This document shows, one piece after another, positions 33,667 through 43,638 of a stretch of 64,000 bases of DNA. The translations under genes and the position numbers were made by a program. The first letter of the stretch is position 1. Each line of letters begins with the position of its first letter. The notes beneath the pieces are model-generated. The model was not told where the DNA came from. It did not search any database and saw only the letters and a list, made by a program, of their open reading frames with translations. This stretch comes from Antrihabitans spumae (GTDB taxonomy: Bacteria > Actinomycetota > Actinomycetes > Mycobacteriales > Mycobacteriaceae): assembly GCF_043944905.1 (NCBI RefSeq), contig NZ_JBIMSN010000072.1:56696-120695 (forward strand). Reading direction: 5' to 3'.

Positions 33667-35211
33667 CTAGATCGGCATCAAACGATGCTTGCGCGGCATC
33701 CGCGCAACCTGCTTGTCGCGCAGCAACTTCAGCGCCTTACGCAGTTCCAGACGTGTCTGCGACGGCTCGATGACGGCATCGATGTAGCCACGTTCGGCCG
33801 CAACCCATGGGGTCGGGATGGTGGCGTTGTAGTAGTCGATCAAGTTCTTGCGCACGGTCGGACCGTTTTCGCCCGCCTCCTGGACCTGGCGACGGAAGAG
33901 GATGCTGACCGCACTCTCGGCGCCCATCACCGCGATGCGAGCCGTCGGCCAGGCGAAGTTGAGGTCGGTGCCGAGTTGCTTCGAACCCATCACCGCGTAC
34001 GCGCCGCCGTAGGCCTTGCGCACGATGATCGTCACCTTCGGGACCGTCGACTCGACGACCGCGAAGAAGAAGCGGCCGCCACGACGGATGACGCCAATCT
34101 TCTCTTCTTCGACGCCGGGCAGCACACCTGGCGTATCGACGACGAAGACAAGCGGGATCTCGTAGGCATCGCAGATGCGGACGAAGCGAGCGGCCTTGTC
34201 CGAGCACCGCGCATCGATCGCACCACTGAGGACAAGCGGCTGGCTCGCAACGACGCCGACCGTACGACCGTCCACCCGCGAGAAGCCGGTGATCATGTTC
34301 CGTGCAACGTCTGCGCCGACCTCGTGGAAGTCGCCGTCGTCGAAGATGCGGAGCAGGATGTCGTGCATGTCGTACCCGGCGTTGTCTGCATCCGGGATGA
34401 TCGAGTCGAGTTCGAGGTCGCTCGCCGTCACCTCAGGCTCCAGGCCGGGATTGACGATCGGTGCCTGCTCCTGGCAGCTCGACGGCAGGAAGCCGAGGTA
34501 GGCGCGCACCCACTCGAATGCGGCCTTCTCGTCGACAGCAACGTGGTGCAGGTTGCCGTACTCCATCTGATTCCGAGCGCCGCCGAGTTCTTCGAGAGTG
34601 ACGTCCTCACCCATGACGTCACGAATGACGTTGGGGCCGGTGACGAACATGTACGAGTCTTCGGTCGCGACGAGCGTCTCGGTACCGGTGATCGGCGCAT
34701 ACACAGCGCCACCTGCGCATTTGCCGAGAATCATCGAGACCTGCGGAACGACGCCGAGCAGCGGTTCGTGCCTACGGCTCATCTCGGCGTACCAGGCGAG
34801 CGATGTCACGGCGTCCTGGATGCGCGCGCCGCCGGAGTCGTTGATACCGACAACAGGGCAACCGATCTTCGCTGCGAACTCGAGGATCGCAGAGACCTTG
34901 CGACCGAACATCTCGCCGACCGAACCGCCGAACACCGTCTGATCGTGGGAGAAGACGGCAACGGGACGACCCTCGACGAGTCCGTGACCGGTGACGACGC
35001 CGTCGCCGTACAGCGCCTTCGGGTCGCTCGACTGCCGGACCAGTGCGCCGATCTCGACGAACGTGCCCGGATCCATCAGCATGTTGATGCGCTCACGCGC
35101 GCTGGGGATGCCCTTCTTGGCGCGCTTGGCGGCACCGGCCTCACCGGCGGGCTCCTGGGAGAGAGCCATCCGTCTACGCAGTTCGGCGAGCTTCTCGGCC
35201 GTAGTGCTCAC
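33667..35211 (-). CDS. accD4: Acyl-CoA carboxylase beta (carboxyltransferase) subunit AccD4
   Basis: 514 residues, carboxyltransferase N and C domains (about 40-270 and 280-500; GINDSGGARIQDAV, GKCAGGAVYAPITG, FVVDTPGVLPGVEEE, KAYGGAYAVMGSKQLGTD). In mycobacteria AccD4, with AccA3, AccD5 and AccE5, carboxylates the long-chain acyl-CoA that becomes the alpha branch of mycolic acid and is the extender for Pks13. The position directly downstream of pks13 supports this assignment over other AccD paralogues. The GTG start is 4 bp after the pks13 stop, so the two are coupled. A longer upstream frame lies inside pks13 and is rejected. Confidence 0.95.
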   Translation of the reverse strand: MSTTAEKLAELRRRMALSQEPAGEAGAAKRAKKGIPSARERINMLMDPGTFVEIGALVRQSSDPKALYGDGVVTGHGLVEGRPVAVFSHDQTVFGGSVGEMFGRKVSAILEFAAKIGCPVVGINDSGGARIQDAVTSLAWYAEMSRRHEPLLGVVPQVSMILGKCAGGAVYAPITGTETLVATEDSYMFVTGPNVIRDVMGEDVTLEELGGARNQMEYGNLHHVAVDEKAAFEWVRAYLGFLPSSCQEQAPIVNPGLEPEVTASDLELDSIIPDADNAGYDMHDILLRIFDDGDFHEVGADVARNMITGFSRVDGRTVGVVASQPLVLSGAIDARCSDKAARFVRICDAYEIPLVFVVDTPGVLPGVEEEKIGVIRRGGRFFFAVVESTVPKVTIIVRKAYGGAYAVMGSKQLGTDLNFAWPTARIAVMGAESAVSILFRRQVQEAGENGPTVRKNLIDYYNATIPTPWVAAERGYIDAVIEPSQTRLELRKALKLLRDKQVARMPRKHRLMPI

Positions 35212-35215
35212 TGAG

Positions 35216-38200
35216 TCAGTTCCCCTTCGAGATGGTGACGAGCTTGTCGGTGAGGTGCTTACCGATCTTCGCGATGTACGGCTCGTCGATGATCTGGATG
35301 TGATCGCCGCCGACCTCGACGACCTCCAGCTTCGGCAAGTACGGACCCCAACCGCCCTGAGGTGCACGATGCTTGTACGCGGGCTCGAGCTCGATCATGC
35401 CGTCGTGGTAGCGCTCGGCGAGGTAGAGAACAACGTCGCCGTCGTAGTTCGACGGTTGTGCGTTGGCGAGCGCTCGGCTGTCGATGAACGACGTCCGCTG
35501 ATGTTCGATTACGCCGCCTGGAATCTTGACGCCACTGACCTTGACCAGATCCATGACGATCCGGATCTGCTCTTCTTCGCTGGCACCGGCGAGTTTGTCC
35601 ATCGGCAACGGAGCGTCGACGCCGTAGGTCGTCTTCGCGAATGCCGTGTACCGCTCCAGCCGGGCCTTCGACTCTTCGGGACCGTCTGCGGGCGGGTTGG
35701 CGGGCAGCGCGAGGTCGATCATGCCGACCAAGCGGACGTCGGCACCTTCTGCGCGCAGCAGCTTGGCGACCGCGAAGGCAAGCACGGCTCCGAGCGACCA
35801 GCCGTACAGCACGTACGGACCGTCACCCTGAATCTTGCGCAGCTCCGGAATGTACTGCCGCGCACGGTCTTCGATCTCACCTTCGACACGTTCGAAGCCG
35901 TACATCGGGGTGTCGGCAGGCAACCGCTTGAGCAATGGCTCGTAGGCGACCGTCGATCCGCCGGACGGGTGGAACACGAACACCGGTGTGGTCGTCGCAC
36001 CTTCGGGACGAGCCCGGAGAGTGCGCACGATCCCGTCGATGCCACCTTCGAGGTGCGGTCGAATCACGTCGGCAAGTGCTTCGATGTTCTCGGCGTCGAG
36101 AACGTCGTCGAGGGTGATCTCGCCCTTCGCCCGCTCGGACAACCGGGCGGCGAGCTTTTCGCCCGTCTCGTCGTCGAGCACCGGCAAGGTGTTGAAGATG
36201 CCCTTGGCGGACTCGCCCGTGACAACGGCCCAGGTCGCGTAGGCCAACCGTTCGGCAGCATCGCGCGGCGGCACGTCAGAACCGGCTGCGTCCGCCGTCG
36301 CCTGCTTGCCACCGAGCGCTGCCGCAGGCGCAGCAGGTTCCGGGGCAGCGTCCTTGACGATCGCCTCGGCTTCGGCGAGGACCGTGGTGTCCTCGACGGC
36401 GAGCACGGGTTCGCCAGCCGCATCCAGGACGACCGGACCCTCGGCTTCAGCACTCTCGACCACAGCACCCTCGACCACGGCACCGTCGGCCGCAGCATCC
36501 GCCGCCGCCTTCTCCGCTGCCTGCTTGTCGGCGAGCGCCTGGACCTCTTCGCGGTTGTCGACCGCGTAACGCAGGTACTTCGCGACCTCCATGAGGTTCG
36601 CGTCGCGGACCACCTGCAGTTGCAACTGCGGGATGTCGAATTCGTACTCGACGCGGTTCTTGATGCGAACACCCATCAGGGAGTCGAGGCCGAGCTCGAT
36701 CAGCGGAATCTCGACCGGAATGTCTTCGGGCGCATAGCCCATCGACTCCGCGACGATGAACGCAAGCCGGTCTTCCAACGTCTGGGTGCCGTTGGGATCC
36801 CAACGCTCACCAAAGGTTTCGACGACCTCGGGCAGAGCTTCCGGGTCTGCCTCTTCCACAACGGCAACGGGTGCGGCGACAACCGGCTGCGGCAACTCCG
36901 CACCGGAGGTGACGACCGCGTCGAACAGCAGCGTGAACGCCGAACCCTGCTTGGCGTGCACCTGAATCGATGCGCCACCGGGGTGCGGGTTGAGCGTCGT
37001 CGTCAGGGTTCCCACGGTCGGGACGACACCGTGCGCGATCGAGGCACCGAGTGCTACGTCCGAAAGTACCTGTTTCGCAGCGGCTGTCACCAGCGCGGCG
37101 AGGTCGGTCGCGGCAGTCGCATCGATCTCCCAGACGTGACGACCATCGGGCAGCGCGACGTGCGCACCTGGGATCCGAGAGTTGCCACTGCTGTTCAGGC
37201 GCGCATCGATCCAGTACGGCTTGCGGATGAATGCCGTCCGTGGGATGTCCGCGTAGTCGCCTGGAGTGAACAGCGTGTCGATGTCGACGTTGTGCCCGTG
37301 TACGTAGAGCTGAGCGAGTGCCATCAGCACACCGAGTTGTTCGTCTTCCTTGCGCTTGAGCGTGCCGATCAGCTGCGGATTGTGCAGTCCTGCGGCAAAC
37401 GTTGTTGCCGCAACCTGCATCAGCGCGACAGGATTGGGCGCAAGCTCGAGGAACGTGGTGTGTCCGGTGTCGACGGCCTGCTTGACCGCATTGGTGAAGT
37501 ACACGCTGTGGCGCATGTTCTTGACCCAGTAGTCGACTCCGTGAATCGCCTCGTGACCGGGACGGTAGTACGTCTCCTTGTCGACGGTCGAATAGACGCC
37601 GTGCTTCAGCTTGGTCGGCTCGATGCCTGCCAGTTCGGCGGCGAGCTCACCGAGCAGCGGGTCCATCTGCGACGTGTGACCGGCGCCCTTCGTCTGCAGC
37701 AGACGGTTCATCTTTCCGGCGGCCTCGGCCTGGGCCATGATGGCCTCGACCTGCGGCTCCGGACCACCGATGACCGTATGGGTCGGGGCCGCGTAGACGG
37801 CAACCTCGAGGTCCGGGTACTCGCTGAGCACGCCGACGATCTCCTCGGCGCTGTATTCGACCAGAGCCATTCGGCGAATTGCGTCGCCAGACAGCATCGA
37901 CTCGCCTTCGCCCATCAGTCGCGACCGCGCGCAGATCACGCGGACGGCGTCTTCGAGCGCGAGCCCACCGGCGATGTACGCACCCGCGACCTCACCGAGC
38001 GAATGCCCGACGACCGCTGACGGCTCGGCACCGTGATGGCGAAGCAGTGCGGCGAGGCCGATCTGGATACCGAAGATGCCGACCTGCGACGTGCCGACGT
38101 CCCAGTCCTGTGCGTCGTCGAGGTACATCTCCTTCACGGAGTAGCCGGCCTCGTCGAGGATCAGTTCGTCGACCTCGTCGATCGCCTTCGCGAACACGGC

Positions 38201-40333
38201 GTTGGCGAGGTAGAGGTCCTTGGCCATCTTGCGGTGCTGCGCACCGAAGCCGGACAGCACCCAGACCGCACCCTGTGTCGCGGGTGAGTCGGCCGAATAG
38301 ACGCCCTGCGCGAGCTTGCCAGCAGCGACTGCCCGGAAGCCCGTGACCGCCTCGGCGTGGGTCCGCGCGAGCACAACGGCCCTGGTACGACCGTGATTAC
38401 GTTTTGCGAGCGCGCGGCCGACATCTTCGAGCGGGGTGTTCGCACCGGCGTCGGATTCGAGCCAGTCGGCAAGGTCGGCAGCCGCGCGACGGCGACGTGA
38501 CGGCAGGTAAGCGGACAGCACGAGAACGACCGGCAACGGCTCGCGAACGTCATCGACCGCGGCGTCGGGGGCACCTTGACCCTCCTCGATGGCGTCGGGG
38601 GCACCCTCGTCCGAGACCTCGGCGTCCACGACAGCCGGGATGTACTCCTTGAGCACGACGTGCGCGTTGGTGCCACCGAACCCGAAGCCCGATACCCCTG
38701 CGACGGCAGTGCCCGTGTAACGCGGCCAATCGGTCGGTTCGGTGACAACCTCGAGGTGGGCCTTCTCGAACGGGATGTACGGGTTCGGACCCGCGTAGTT
38801 GATCGAGGCAGGAATCTTGTTCTCCTGCATCGCCATGACAACCTTCGTCAGGCTTGCGGCGCCGGCTGCGGACTCGAGATGCCCGAAGTTGGTCTTCGCC
38901 GAGCCGAGCAACATCGGCTTGTCGTCGTCACGACCACGACCGACGACGCGTGCAAGGGCGTCCGCCTCGATCGGGTCGCCGAGGATGGTGCCGGTGCCGT
39001 GCGCATCGACATAGTCGACGCCCGACGGCGCGATACCGGCATCACGGTAGGCGCGACGCAGCACATCGGCCTGGGCGTCCGGGTTCGGCGCGAGCAGGCC
39101 GTTGGAGCGGCCGTCGGAGTTGACCGCGGAACCTGCAATCACCGCGAGAATCGGGTCGCCGTCACGCTCGGCGTCTTCGAGCCGTTTGAGTACGACGAGT
39201 CCGCCACCTTCGGAGCGAACCATGCCGTCGGCGTCCGACGAGAAGGCCTTGATCTTGCCGTCTTTGGCGACCGCGCCGACCGAATCGAACCCGAGGGTGA
39301 CGAGCGGGGCGAGCAGAGTGTTGGTGCCGCCCGCGAGCGCGAGATCGGCGTCACCGCTGCGCAACGCACGGACCGCCTGATGAACGGCAACCAGCGTCGA
39401 CGAGCATGCGGTGTCGACCGCGACGGACGGGCCGCGAAAGTCGTAGAAGTAGGAGACACGGTTCGCGATGATCGACGACGCTGCGCCGGTCAGTCCGTAC
39501 GGCGTCGACCCGTTGTTGGGGTCGATCGCGGCAAGCATCGTGAAGTCGTGCGACGAACTGCCGATGAACACACCGACGGGTGTGCCCTTGAGGCTGCTTG
39601 CGGGAATCCGCGCGTGCTCCAAGGCCTCCCACGTCAGTTCGAGCGCGAGGCGTTGCTGCGGATCGACCTTCTCGACCTCGGTGGGCGACATGGCGAAGAA
39701 CTCCGCATCGAAGCCCTTGATGTCGTCGAGGTAGCCGCCGCGGGTGTTCGCCTTCGCAACCTGCGCCGCGACCTCGGGATCGGACGTGAACTCCTGCCAC
39801 CGACCCTCCGGCAGTTCGGTGATTGCGTCACCGCCGTTGATCAAAAACTCCCACGTCTGCTCGGGCGTCGTGCCCGCGTGTGGGAAGCGGGTCGACAGGC
39901 CGACGATCGCGATATCGTGCGACTCTCCGGCCGGGACCGCAGACGTGTAGACGGAGTCGTCGTTCGACTCTTCCGGCGCATCCGGCTCGCCCTCGATGAT
40001 GCGCGACGCGAGCGACGCGATCGTCGGGTGCTGGTACACAACCGTCGCGGTCAGCATCACACCGGTCAGGTCTTCGACTTCACCACCCAACGCGATGGCG
40101 TCACGCGAGGACAGGCCGAATTCTTCCATCGGCCGGTCGTCGGCAATGTTCTCCGCTGGTTGCCCGGTCGCCTGTGCGACCCAGTTGCGTAGCCAGGTGC
40201 GCAGTTCGGCGACGGTCAGCTCTGCGCCGTCCGAACCGTGTACTTCCAGGCTCTGTGCAGCCGAGCCTTTCGCAACCGCGCCGTCCGAGCTAGCGCCAAC
40301 ACTGTCTGAGGGCGTGTGTTCTTGTTCAGTCAT
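35216..40333 (-). CDS. pks13: Mycolic acid polyketide synthase Pks13
   Basis: 1705 residues; condenses the FadD32-activated meromycoloyl chain with the AccD4-carboxylated alpha chain. Domain order is ACP1 (about 40-115; Ser in EFGLSSRDA), KS (140-565; Cys310 in VDTACSST, with His in VDAHGTGT and KTNFGHLES), AT (about 690-1010; VVGHSLGEVAG), ACP2 (about 1200-1290; ELGLDSLMG), an Ala/Glu-rich linker, then a thioesterase (about 1450-1700; Ser in YGWSLGAVLAF, His in GGDHIQIID). Length and order match M. tuberculosis Pks13 (1733). ATG 40333 has GGTGGA upstream; TTG 40345 is an alternative. It lies between fadD32 (30 bp) and accD4 in one operon. Confidence 0.97.
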   Translation of the reverse strand: MTEQEHTPSDSVGASSDGAVAKGSAAQSLEVHGSDGAELTVAELRTWLRNWVAQATGQPAENIADDRPMEEFGLSSRDAIALGGEVEDLTGVMLTATVVYQHPTIASLASRIIEGEPDAPEESNDDSVYTSAVPAGESHDIAIVGLSTRFPHAGTTPEQTWEFLINGGDAITELPEGRWQEFTSDPEVAAQVAKANTRGGYLDDIKGFDAEFFAMSPTEVEKVDPQQRLALELTWEALEHARIPASSLKGTPVGVFIGSSSHDFTMLAAIDPNNGSTPYGLTGAASSIIANRVSYFYDFRGPSVAVDTACSSTLVAVHQAVRALRSGDADLALAGGTNTLLAPLVTLGFDSVGAVAKDGKIKAFSSDADGMVRSEGGGLVVLKRLEDAERDGDPILAVIAGSAVNSDGRSNGLLAPNPDAQADVLRRAYRDAGIAPSGVDYVDAHGTGTILGDPIEADALARVVGRGRDDDKPMLLGSAKTNFGHLESAAGAASLTKVVMAMQENKIPASINYAGPNPYIPFEKAHLEVVTEPTDWPRYTGTAVAGVSGFGFGGTNAHVVLKEYIPAVVDAEVSDEGAPDAIEEGQGAPDAAVDDVREPLPVVLVLSAYLPSRRRRAAADLADWLESDAGANTPLEDVGRALAKRNHGRTRAVVLARTHAEAVTGFRAVAAGKLAQGVYSADSPATQGAVWVLSGFGAQHRKMAKDLYLANAVFAKAIDEVDELILDEAGYSVKEMYLDDAQDWDVGTSQVGIFGIQIGLAALLRHHGAEPSAVVGHSLGEVAGAYIAGGLALEDAVRVICARSRLMGEGESMLSGDAIRRMALVEYSAEEIVGVLSEYPDLEVAVYAAPTHTVIGGPEPQVEAIMAQAEAAGKMNRLLQTKGAGHTSQMDPLLGELAAELAGIEPTKLKHGVYSTVDKETYYRPGHEAIHGVDYWVKNMRHSVYFTNAVKQAVDTGHTTFLELAPNPVALMQVAATTFAAGLHNPQLIGTLKRKEDEQLGVLMALAQLYVHGHNVDIDTLFTPGDYADIPRTAFIRKPYWIDARLNSSGNSRIPGAHVALPDGRHVWEIDATAATDLAALVTAAAKQVLSDVALGASIAHGVVPTVGTLTTTLNPHPGGASIQVHAKQGSAFTLLFDAVVTSGAELPQPVVAAPVAVVEEADPEALPEVVETFGERWDPNGTQTLEDRLAFIVAESMGYAPEDIPVEIPLIELGLDSLMGVRIKNRVEYEFDIPQLQLQVVRDANLMEVAKYLRYAVDNREEVQALADKQAAEKAAADAAADGAVVEGAVVESAEAEGPVVLDAAGEPVLAVEDTTVLAEAEAIVKDAAPEPAAPAAALGGKQATADAAGSDVPPRDAAERLAYATWAVVTGESAKGIFNTLPVLDDETGEKLAARLSERAKGEITLDDVLDAENIEALADVIRPHLEGGIDGIVRTLRARPEGATTTPVFVFHPSGGSTVAYEPLLKRLPADTPMYGFERVEGEIEDRARQYIPELRKIQGDGPYVLYGWSLGAVLAFAVAKLLRAEGADVRLVGMIDLALPANPPADGPEESKARLERYTAFAKTTYGVDAPLPMDKLAGASEEEQIRIVMDLVKVSGVKIPGGVIEHQRTSFIDSRALANAQPSNYDGDVVLYLAERYHDGMIELEPAYKHRAPQGGWGPYLPKLEVVEVGGDHIQIIDEPYIAKIGKHLTDKLVTISKGN

Positions 40334-40363
40334 CAGATCCACCAAGTTACCCGCCCGTAGAAG

Positions 40364-42262
40364 CTAATCGTTAGCGGCGTCCGGGAAGGCTGTCTGGGTG
40401 TATCCACCGCGGAGAGTTCCTTCGAGGTACGCCGATTTGCATGCGCGACGCGCAATCTTTCCGCTGGATGTGCGAGGAATGCTTCCCGCGGGCACCAACA
40501 GAACGTCACGCACGGTGACACCGTGCCGAGTCGCAATGGCCGCGCGGACGGTGTCCGCGATCGGCTGCGGATCGGCTTTGCCAGCGCCCGGTCCACGTTC
40601 GGCGACGACGACGAGCTGTTCCGAGCTGTCGTCCGGATCGAACTTCAAGCCCGAATGGCTGCTGTGTTCGAACACGACAGGCGGCAGCTGGTTGGCAGGG
40701 ACAGCGAACGCCGCGATGAAGCCTGGGCGTAGTGCTGTGCTCGCCTCCTGTGCGGAGTACTCGAGGTCCTGCGGGTAGTGATTGCGACCGTCGACAATCA
40801 CCAGGTCCTTGACGCGACCGGTGATGTACAGCTCGCCGTCCACGTACACGCCGAAGTCGCCGGTCCGCATCCATGTCGCGTCGTCGGGCGCGCCGTCTGA
40901 ATGGCTGCCCTCGGCGAGCGGGGTTGCGATCGTGTTCTTGAAGGTTTCGACCGTCTCTTCGGTGCGACCCCAGTAACCGATGCCCATGTTGGCGCCGTGC
41001 AACCAGATTTCGCCGACATGGTCGTCGGCTTGTTCGGCGCCTGTTTCCGGGTCGACGATCACAGCCCACTGACTGCGTCCGACATAGCCGCACGAGACCT
41101 GCGGTATCGCGTTCTCCGTGCCCGGTTCAACCTTGACGATGACGCCGGCGTTGAGTTCGCCGCGGTCGACATAGATGACCTTGGCTTCGTCCTCGTGCTT
41201 GGTTGCGGAGACGAACAGGGTTGCCTCGGCCATGCCGTAGCACGGCTTGATTGCGGTCTTCGGCAGCCCGTACGGCGCAAATGCGTCGTTGAACTTGCGC
41301 ATCGACGACGTCGTCACCGGCTCGCTGCCGTTGATGAGGCCGATCACGTTGCTGAGGTCGAGGGTTTCGCCCGGCTTCGGAAGTCCGCGGACAGCGGCGT
41401 GCTCGAATGCGAAGTTCGGCGCGGCGGCAAACGTTCCGGCGCCGTCGTTCGCGGCGGCCAGTTCCTTGATCCAGCGGTAAGGCCGGCGCACGAACGCGCT
41501 CGGCGACATGATCGTGATGTATTTGCCACCGACCGCGGGGATGATCACGGTCAGCAGGCCCATGTCGTGGAACAGGGGCAACCAGGTGACACCGCGGGAG
41601 TCTTCGGTGAGTTCGAGTGCGTCGATCATCTGCAGCAAGTTCGTACCGACGGCCCGGTGCGTGATCTCCACGCCTGCAGGCGTTCGCGTCGACCCCGACG
41701 TGTACTGCAGGTACGCGATGTCGTCGACCTTGATGTCGGGGCGAACCCACGTTTCACCGACACTGTCGGGGATCGCGTCGACCGCGATGATGCGCGGACG
41801 CTGCGCGGCAGGCAGAGCACGGAAGAACTGGCGAACTCCTGCGGCCGAGGAGGTAGCCGTGAGGATCGCCGCTGGTTCGCAGTCACCGAGAACGGCATGC
41901 AGGCGGTCGGTGTGACCCGGCTCGTCCGGATCGAACAGCGGCACGGCGATCGTTCCGGCATAGATAGCGGCGAAGAAAGAGATGACGTAGTCGAGTCCCT
42001 GCGGTGCGAGCACGGCGACACGGTCGCCAGGCTTGGTCACCTGCTGCAAACGAGCGGCCACCGCACGCAGACGGGTGCCGAATTGAACCCAGGTCAGCTC
42101 GTGCGCTTCCCCGTCGCGTTCACGGGAATAGTCGATGTACCGGTACGCCAAATCGTGTGCGTCGGCGCGGGTGTGCTTCTCGACGTGGTCTACCAGCGTA
42201 CGACCCTCGGGAATGAAAATATTCCCGTTGTCGTCGAGGTAGTCATCGAAAGTCTCGTCCAT
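40364..42262 (-). CDS. fadD32: Long-chain fatty-acid AMP ligase FadD32
   Basis: 632 residues, FAAL-type adenylating enzyme that activates meromycolic acid as acyl-AMP and loads it on Pks13. Motifs are YTSGSTRTPAGVEITH (AMP-binding P-loop), LPLFHDMGLL, CYGMAEATLFVS, TGDFGVYVDGELYITGR and the C-terminal PRTSSGKIARR with the catalytic Lys. ATG 42262 follows an excellent GGAGGAGAAGGA, so the slightly longer frame is rejected. It is the first gene of the fadD32-pks13-accD4 operon. The upstream 202 bp (42263-42464) is comparatively AT-rich around 42350-42425 and probably holds the promoter. Confidence 0.97.
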   Translation of the reverse strand: MDETFDDYLDDNGNIFIPEGRTLVDHVEKHTRADAHDLAYRYIDYSRERDGEAHELTWVQFGTRLRAVAARLQQVTKPGDRVAVLAPQGLDYVISFFAAIYAGTIAVPLFDPDEPGHTDRLHAVLGDCEPAAILTATSSAAGVRQFFRALPAAQRPRIIAVDAIPDSVGETWVRPDIKVDDIAYLQYTSGSTRTPAGVEITHRAVGTNLLQMIDALELTEDSRGVTWLPLFHDMGLLTVIIPAVGGKYITIMSPSAFVRRPYRWIKELAAANDGAGTFAAAPNFAFEHAAVRGLPKPGETLDLSNVIGLINGSEPVTTSSMRKFNDAFAPYGLPKTAIKPCYGMAEATLFVSATKHEDEAKVIYVDRGELNAGVIVKVEPGTENAIPQVSCGYVGRSQWAVIVDPETGAEQADDHVGEIWLHGANMGIGYWGRTEETVETFKNTIATPLAEGSHSDGAPDDATWMRTGDFGVYVDGELYITGRVKDLVIVDGRNHYPQDLEYSAQEASTALRPGFIAAFAVPANQLPPVVFEHSSHSGLKFDPDDSSEQLVVVAERGPGAGKADPQPIADTVRAAIATRHGVTVRDVLLVPAGSIPRTSSGKIARRACKSAYLEGTLRGGYTQTAFPDAAND

Positions 42263-42464
42263 TCCTTCTCCTCCGAAGCGCCTGCGCACTCACGTCACTG
42301 GCGTGGTGCACCCCGACTTGCTTCGCCCGCGGGTGTTCTCTCGTCGTGCAAGGTTATTGGCAATCGAACGCGGCGTTCACCGTATCGGCTACATGTTTGG
42401 AAACCAGAAATATGTTACAGACGTCCGCGTCGGTGAAACGCGCGGAACACTGCAAACCCCGGCG

Positions 42465-43466
42465 CTACTCACCGCGTAGCAACGGAATGACTGGTGCGAA
42501 GGCATCCATCTGGGTCGGGAACACACCCACGTAGGACATCGTCGTTTTGGCACGGGTGTTTCGGATTTGATCCGCGATCTCTTCGAACGTCCCGATAGCG
42601 ATGTAGGGCGACGTCAGAATGTCTTCGACACCGAGCTTCACGTCGACTTCCATGTTGGGCGGGAAGCCCTTGTCCAACGCCTGCAGTGCCATCTCGGCGA
42701 TCTGCTCGCGGTCGTCTGTGATGACGATCGTGGTGATCGCCCAGTTGAGCTCGATGTCAGCGAAACGGTCGCCTGCGGCCTGACGAATCAGGTCGACGCG
42801 CTCGATCGTCTTCTCCATCGTGATTCCGGAAAGCAGGAGTTTGCCTTCCTTCGTCGTAACGGGGACAACGGAGACGATGTCGGCATGCTTGGCAGCCAGA
42901 GCGAGCATCTTGGGTCCGCCGCCGCCGACCGCGATCGGCGGACGAGGACCCTGACGCGGACGAGGACTGCCCTTCAAACCCTTGATCTGATAGTGCTTGC
43001 CCTCGAAGTTGCACTCCTGGCCACGCAGCAGCACATCGAGAATGGTGAGTGTTTCGTCGAGCTTCTCTATGCGCACCGACGGCTTGTCGTACGTAATGCC
43101 ACCCTTGTCGAACTCTTCCTTCATCCAGCCCGCGCCGATACCGAGTTCGAGGCGGCCACGCGAAAGAACGTCGATCGTCGCAGCATCCTTGGCGAGTACT
43201 GCCGGATGCCTGAAGCCGTTTGCCAGCACAGCTGTGCCGAGCCGGATCTTGTCCGTGGCAACAGCGAGAGCGCCGAGAGCCGCGATCGGTCCGACCTGAT
43301 TGCCGAGGTGATCGGGAATCATGAAGCTGTCGTAACCGTATTCTTCGGCCTGCTGCGCGAGTTTGATGAACTTGCGTGCACCGCCCTCTTCGGCGTTGCC
43401 TTCGCCACCCGCAGCGAAACGGAACTTTCGCAACGGCGGGCTACCCGGCTCGACGGCGGAGGTCAT
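42465..43466 (-). CDS. LLM-class F420-dependent oxidoreductase
   Basis: 333 residues, luciferase-like TIM barrel (QAEEYGYDSFMIPDHLGNQVGPIAALGALAVATDKIRLGTAV; RGRLELGIGAGWMKEEF; PPIAVGGGGPKMLALAAKHADIVSVVP). It matches the TIGR03621-type probable F420-dependent oxidoreductases common in mycolic actinobacteria. Cytosolic; substrate unknown. ATG 43466 has GAGGAGAG about 8 nt upstream. It lies between the cutinase gene and fadD32 on the same strand. The equivalent M. tuberculosis interval (Rv3802c to Rv3801c) has no such gene, so it is a local insertion. Confidence 0.85.
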   Translation of the reverse strand: MTSAVEPGSPPLRKFRFAAGGEGNAEEGGARKFIKLAQQAEEYGYDSFMIPDHLGNQVGPIAALGALAVATDKIRLGTAVLANGFRHPAVLAKDAATIDVLSRGRLELGIGAGWMKEEFDKGGITYDKPSVRIEKLDETLTILDVLLRGQECNFEGKHYQIKGLKGSPRPRQGPRPPIAVGGGGPKMLALAAKHADIVSVVPVTTKEGKLLLSGITMEKTIERVDLIRQAAGDRFADIELNWAITTIVITDDREQIAEMALQALDKGFPPNMEVDVKLGVEDILTSPYIAIGTFEEIADQIRNTRAKTTMSYVGVFPTQMDAFAPVIPLLRGE

Positions 43467-43638
43467 CGATTCACGCTCTCCTCGACTATTGGTGCTGGTC
43501 AGTAGGCACGGCCACGGTGGCAGCCAGCCAGTGCGCCACTCTAGCGGGTGCGCGCTCTCGAACCTATTTCCGCTCCGTCACACATACTGTTACGCCGAAT
43601 CGGCGGTCCGTGACTTCGAACACGCTGATCCGAGCCGA

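Noticed and set aside
34991..40192. Plus-strand open frames of over 500 and 1000 codons opposite pks13 and accD4.
   Set aside because: They are antisense shadows of high-GC codon usage. The minus-strand proteins show every expected catalytic motif.
40901..42436. Plus-strand open frame of about 510 codons opposite fadD32.
   Set aside because: No family resemblance; fadD32 on the other strand is unmistakable and has a strong ribosome site.
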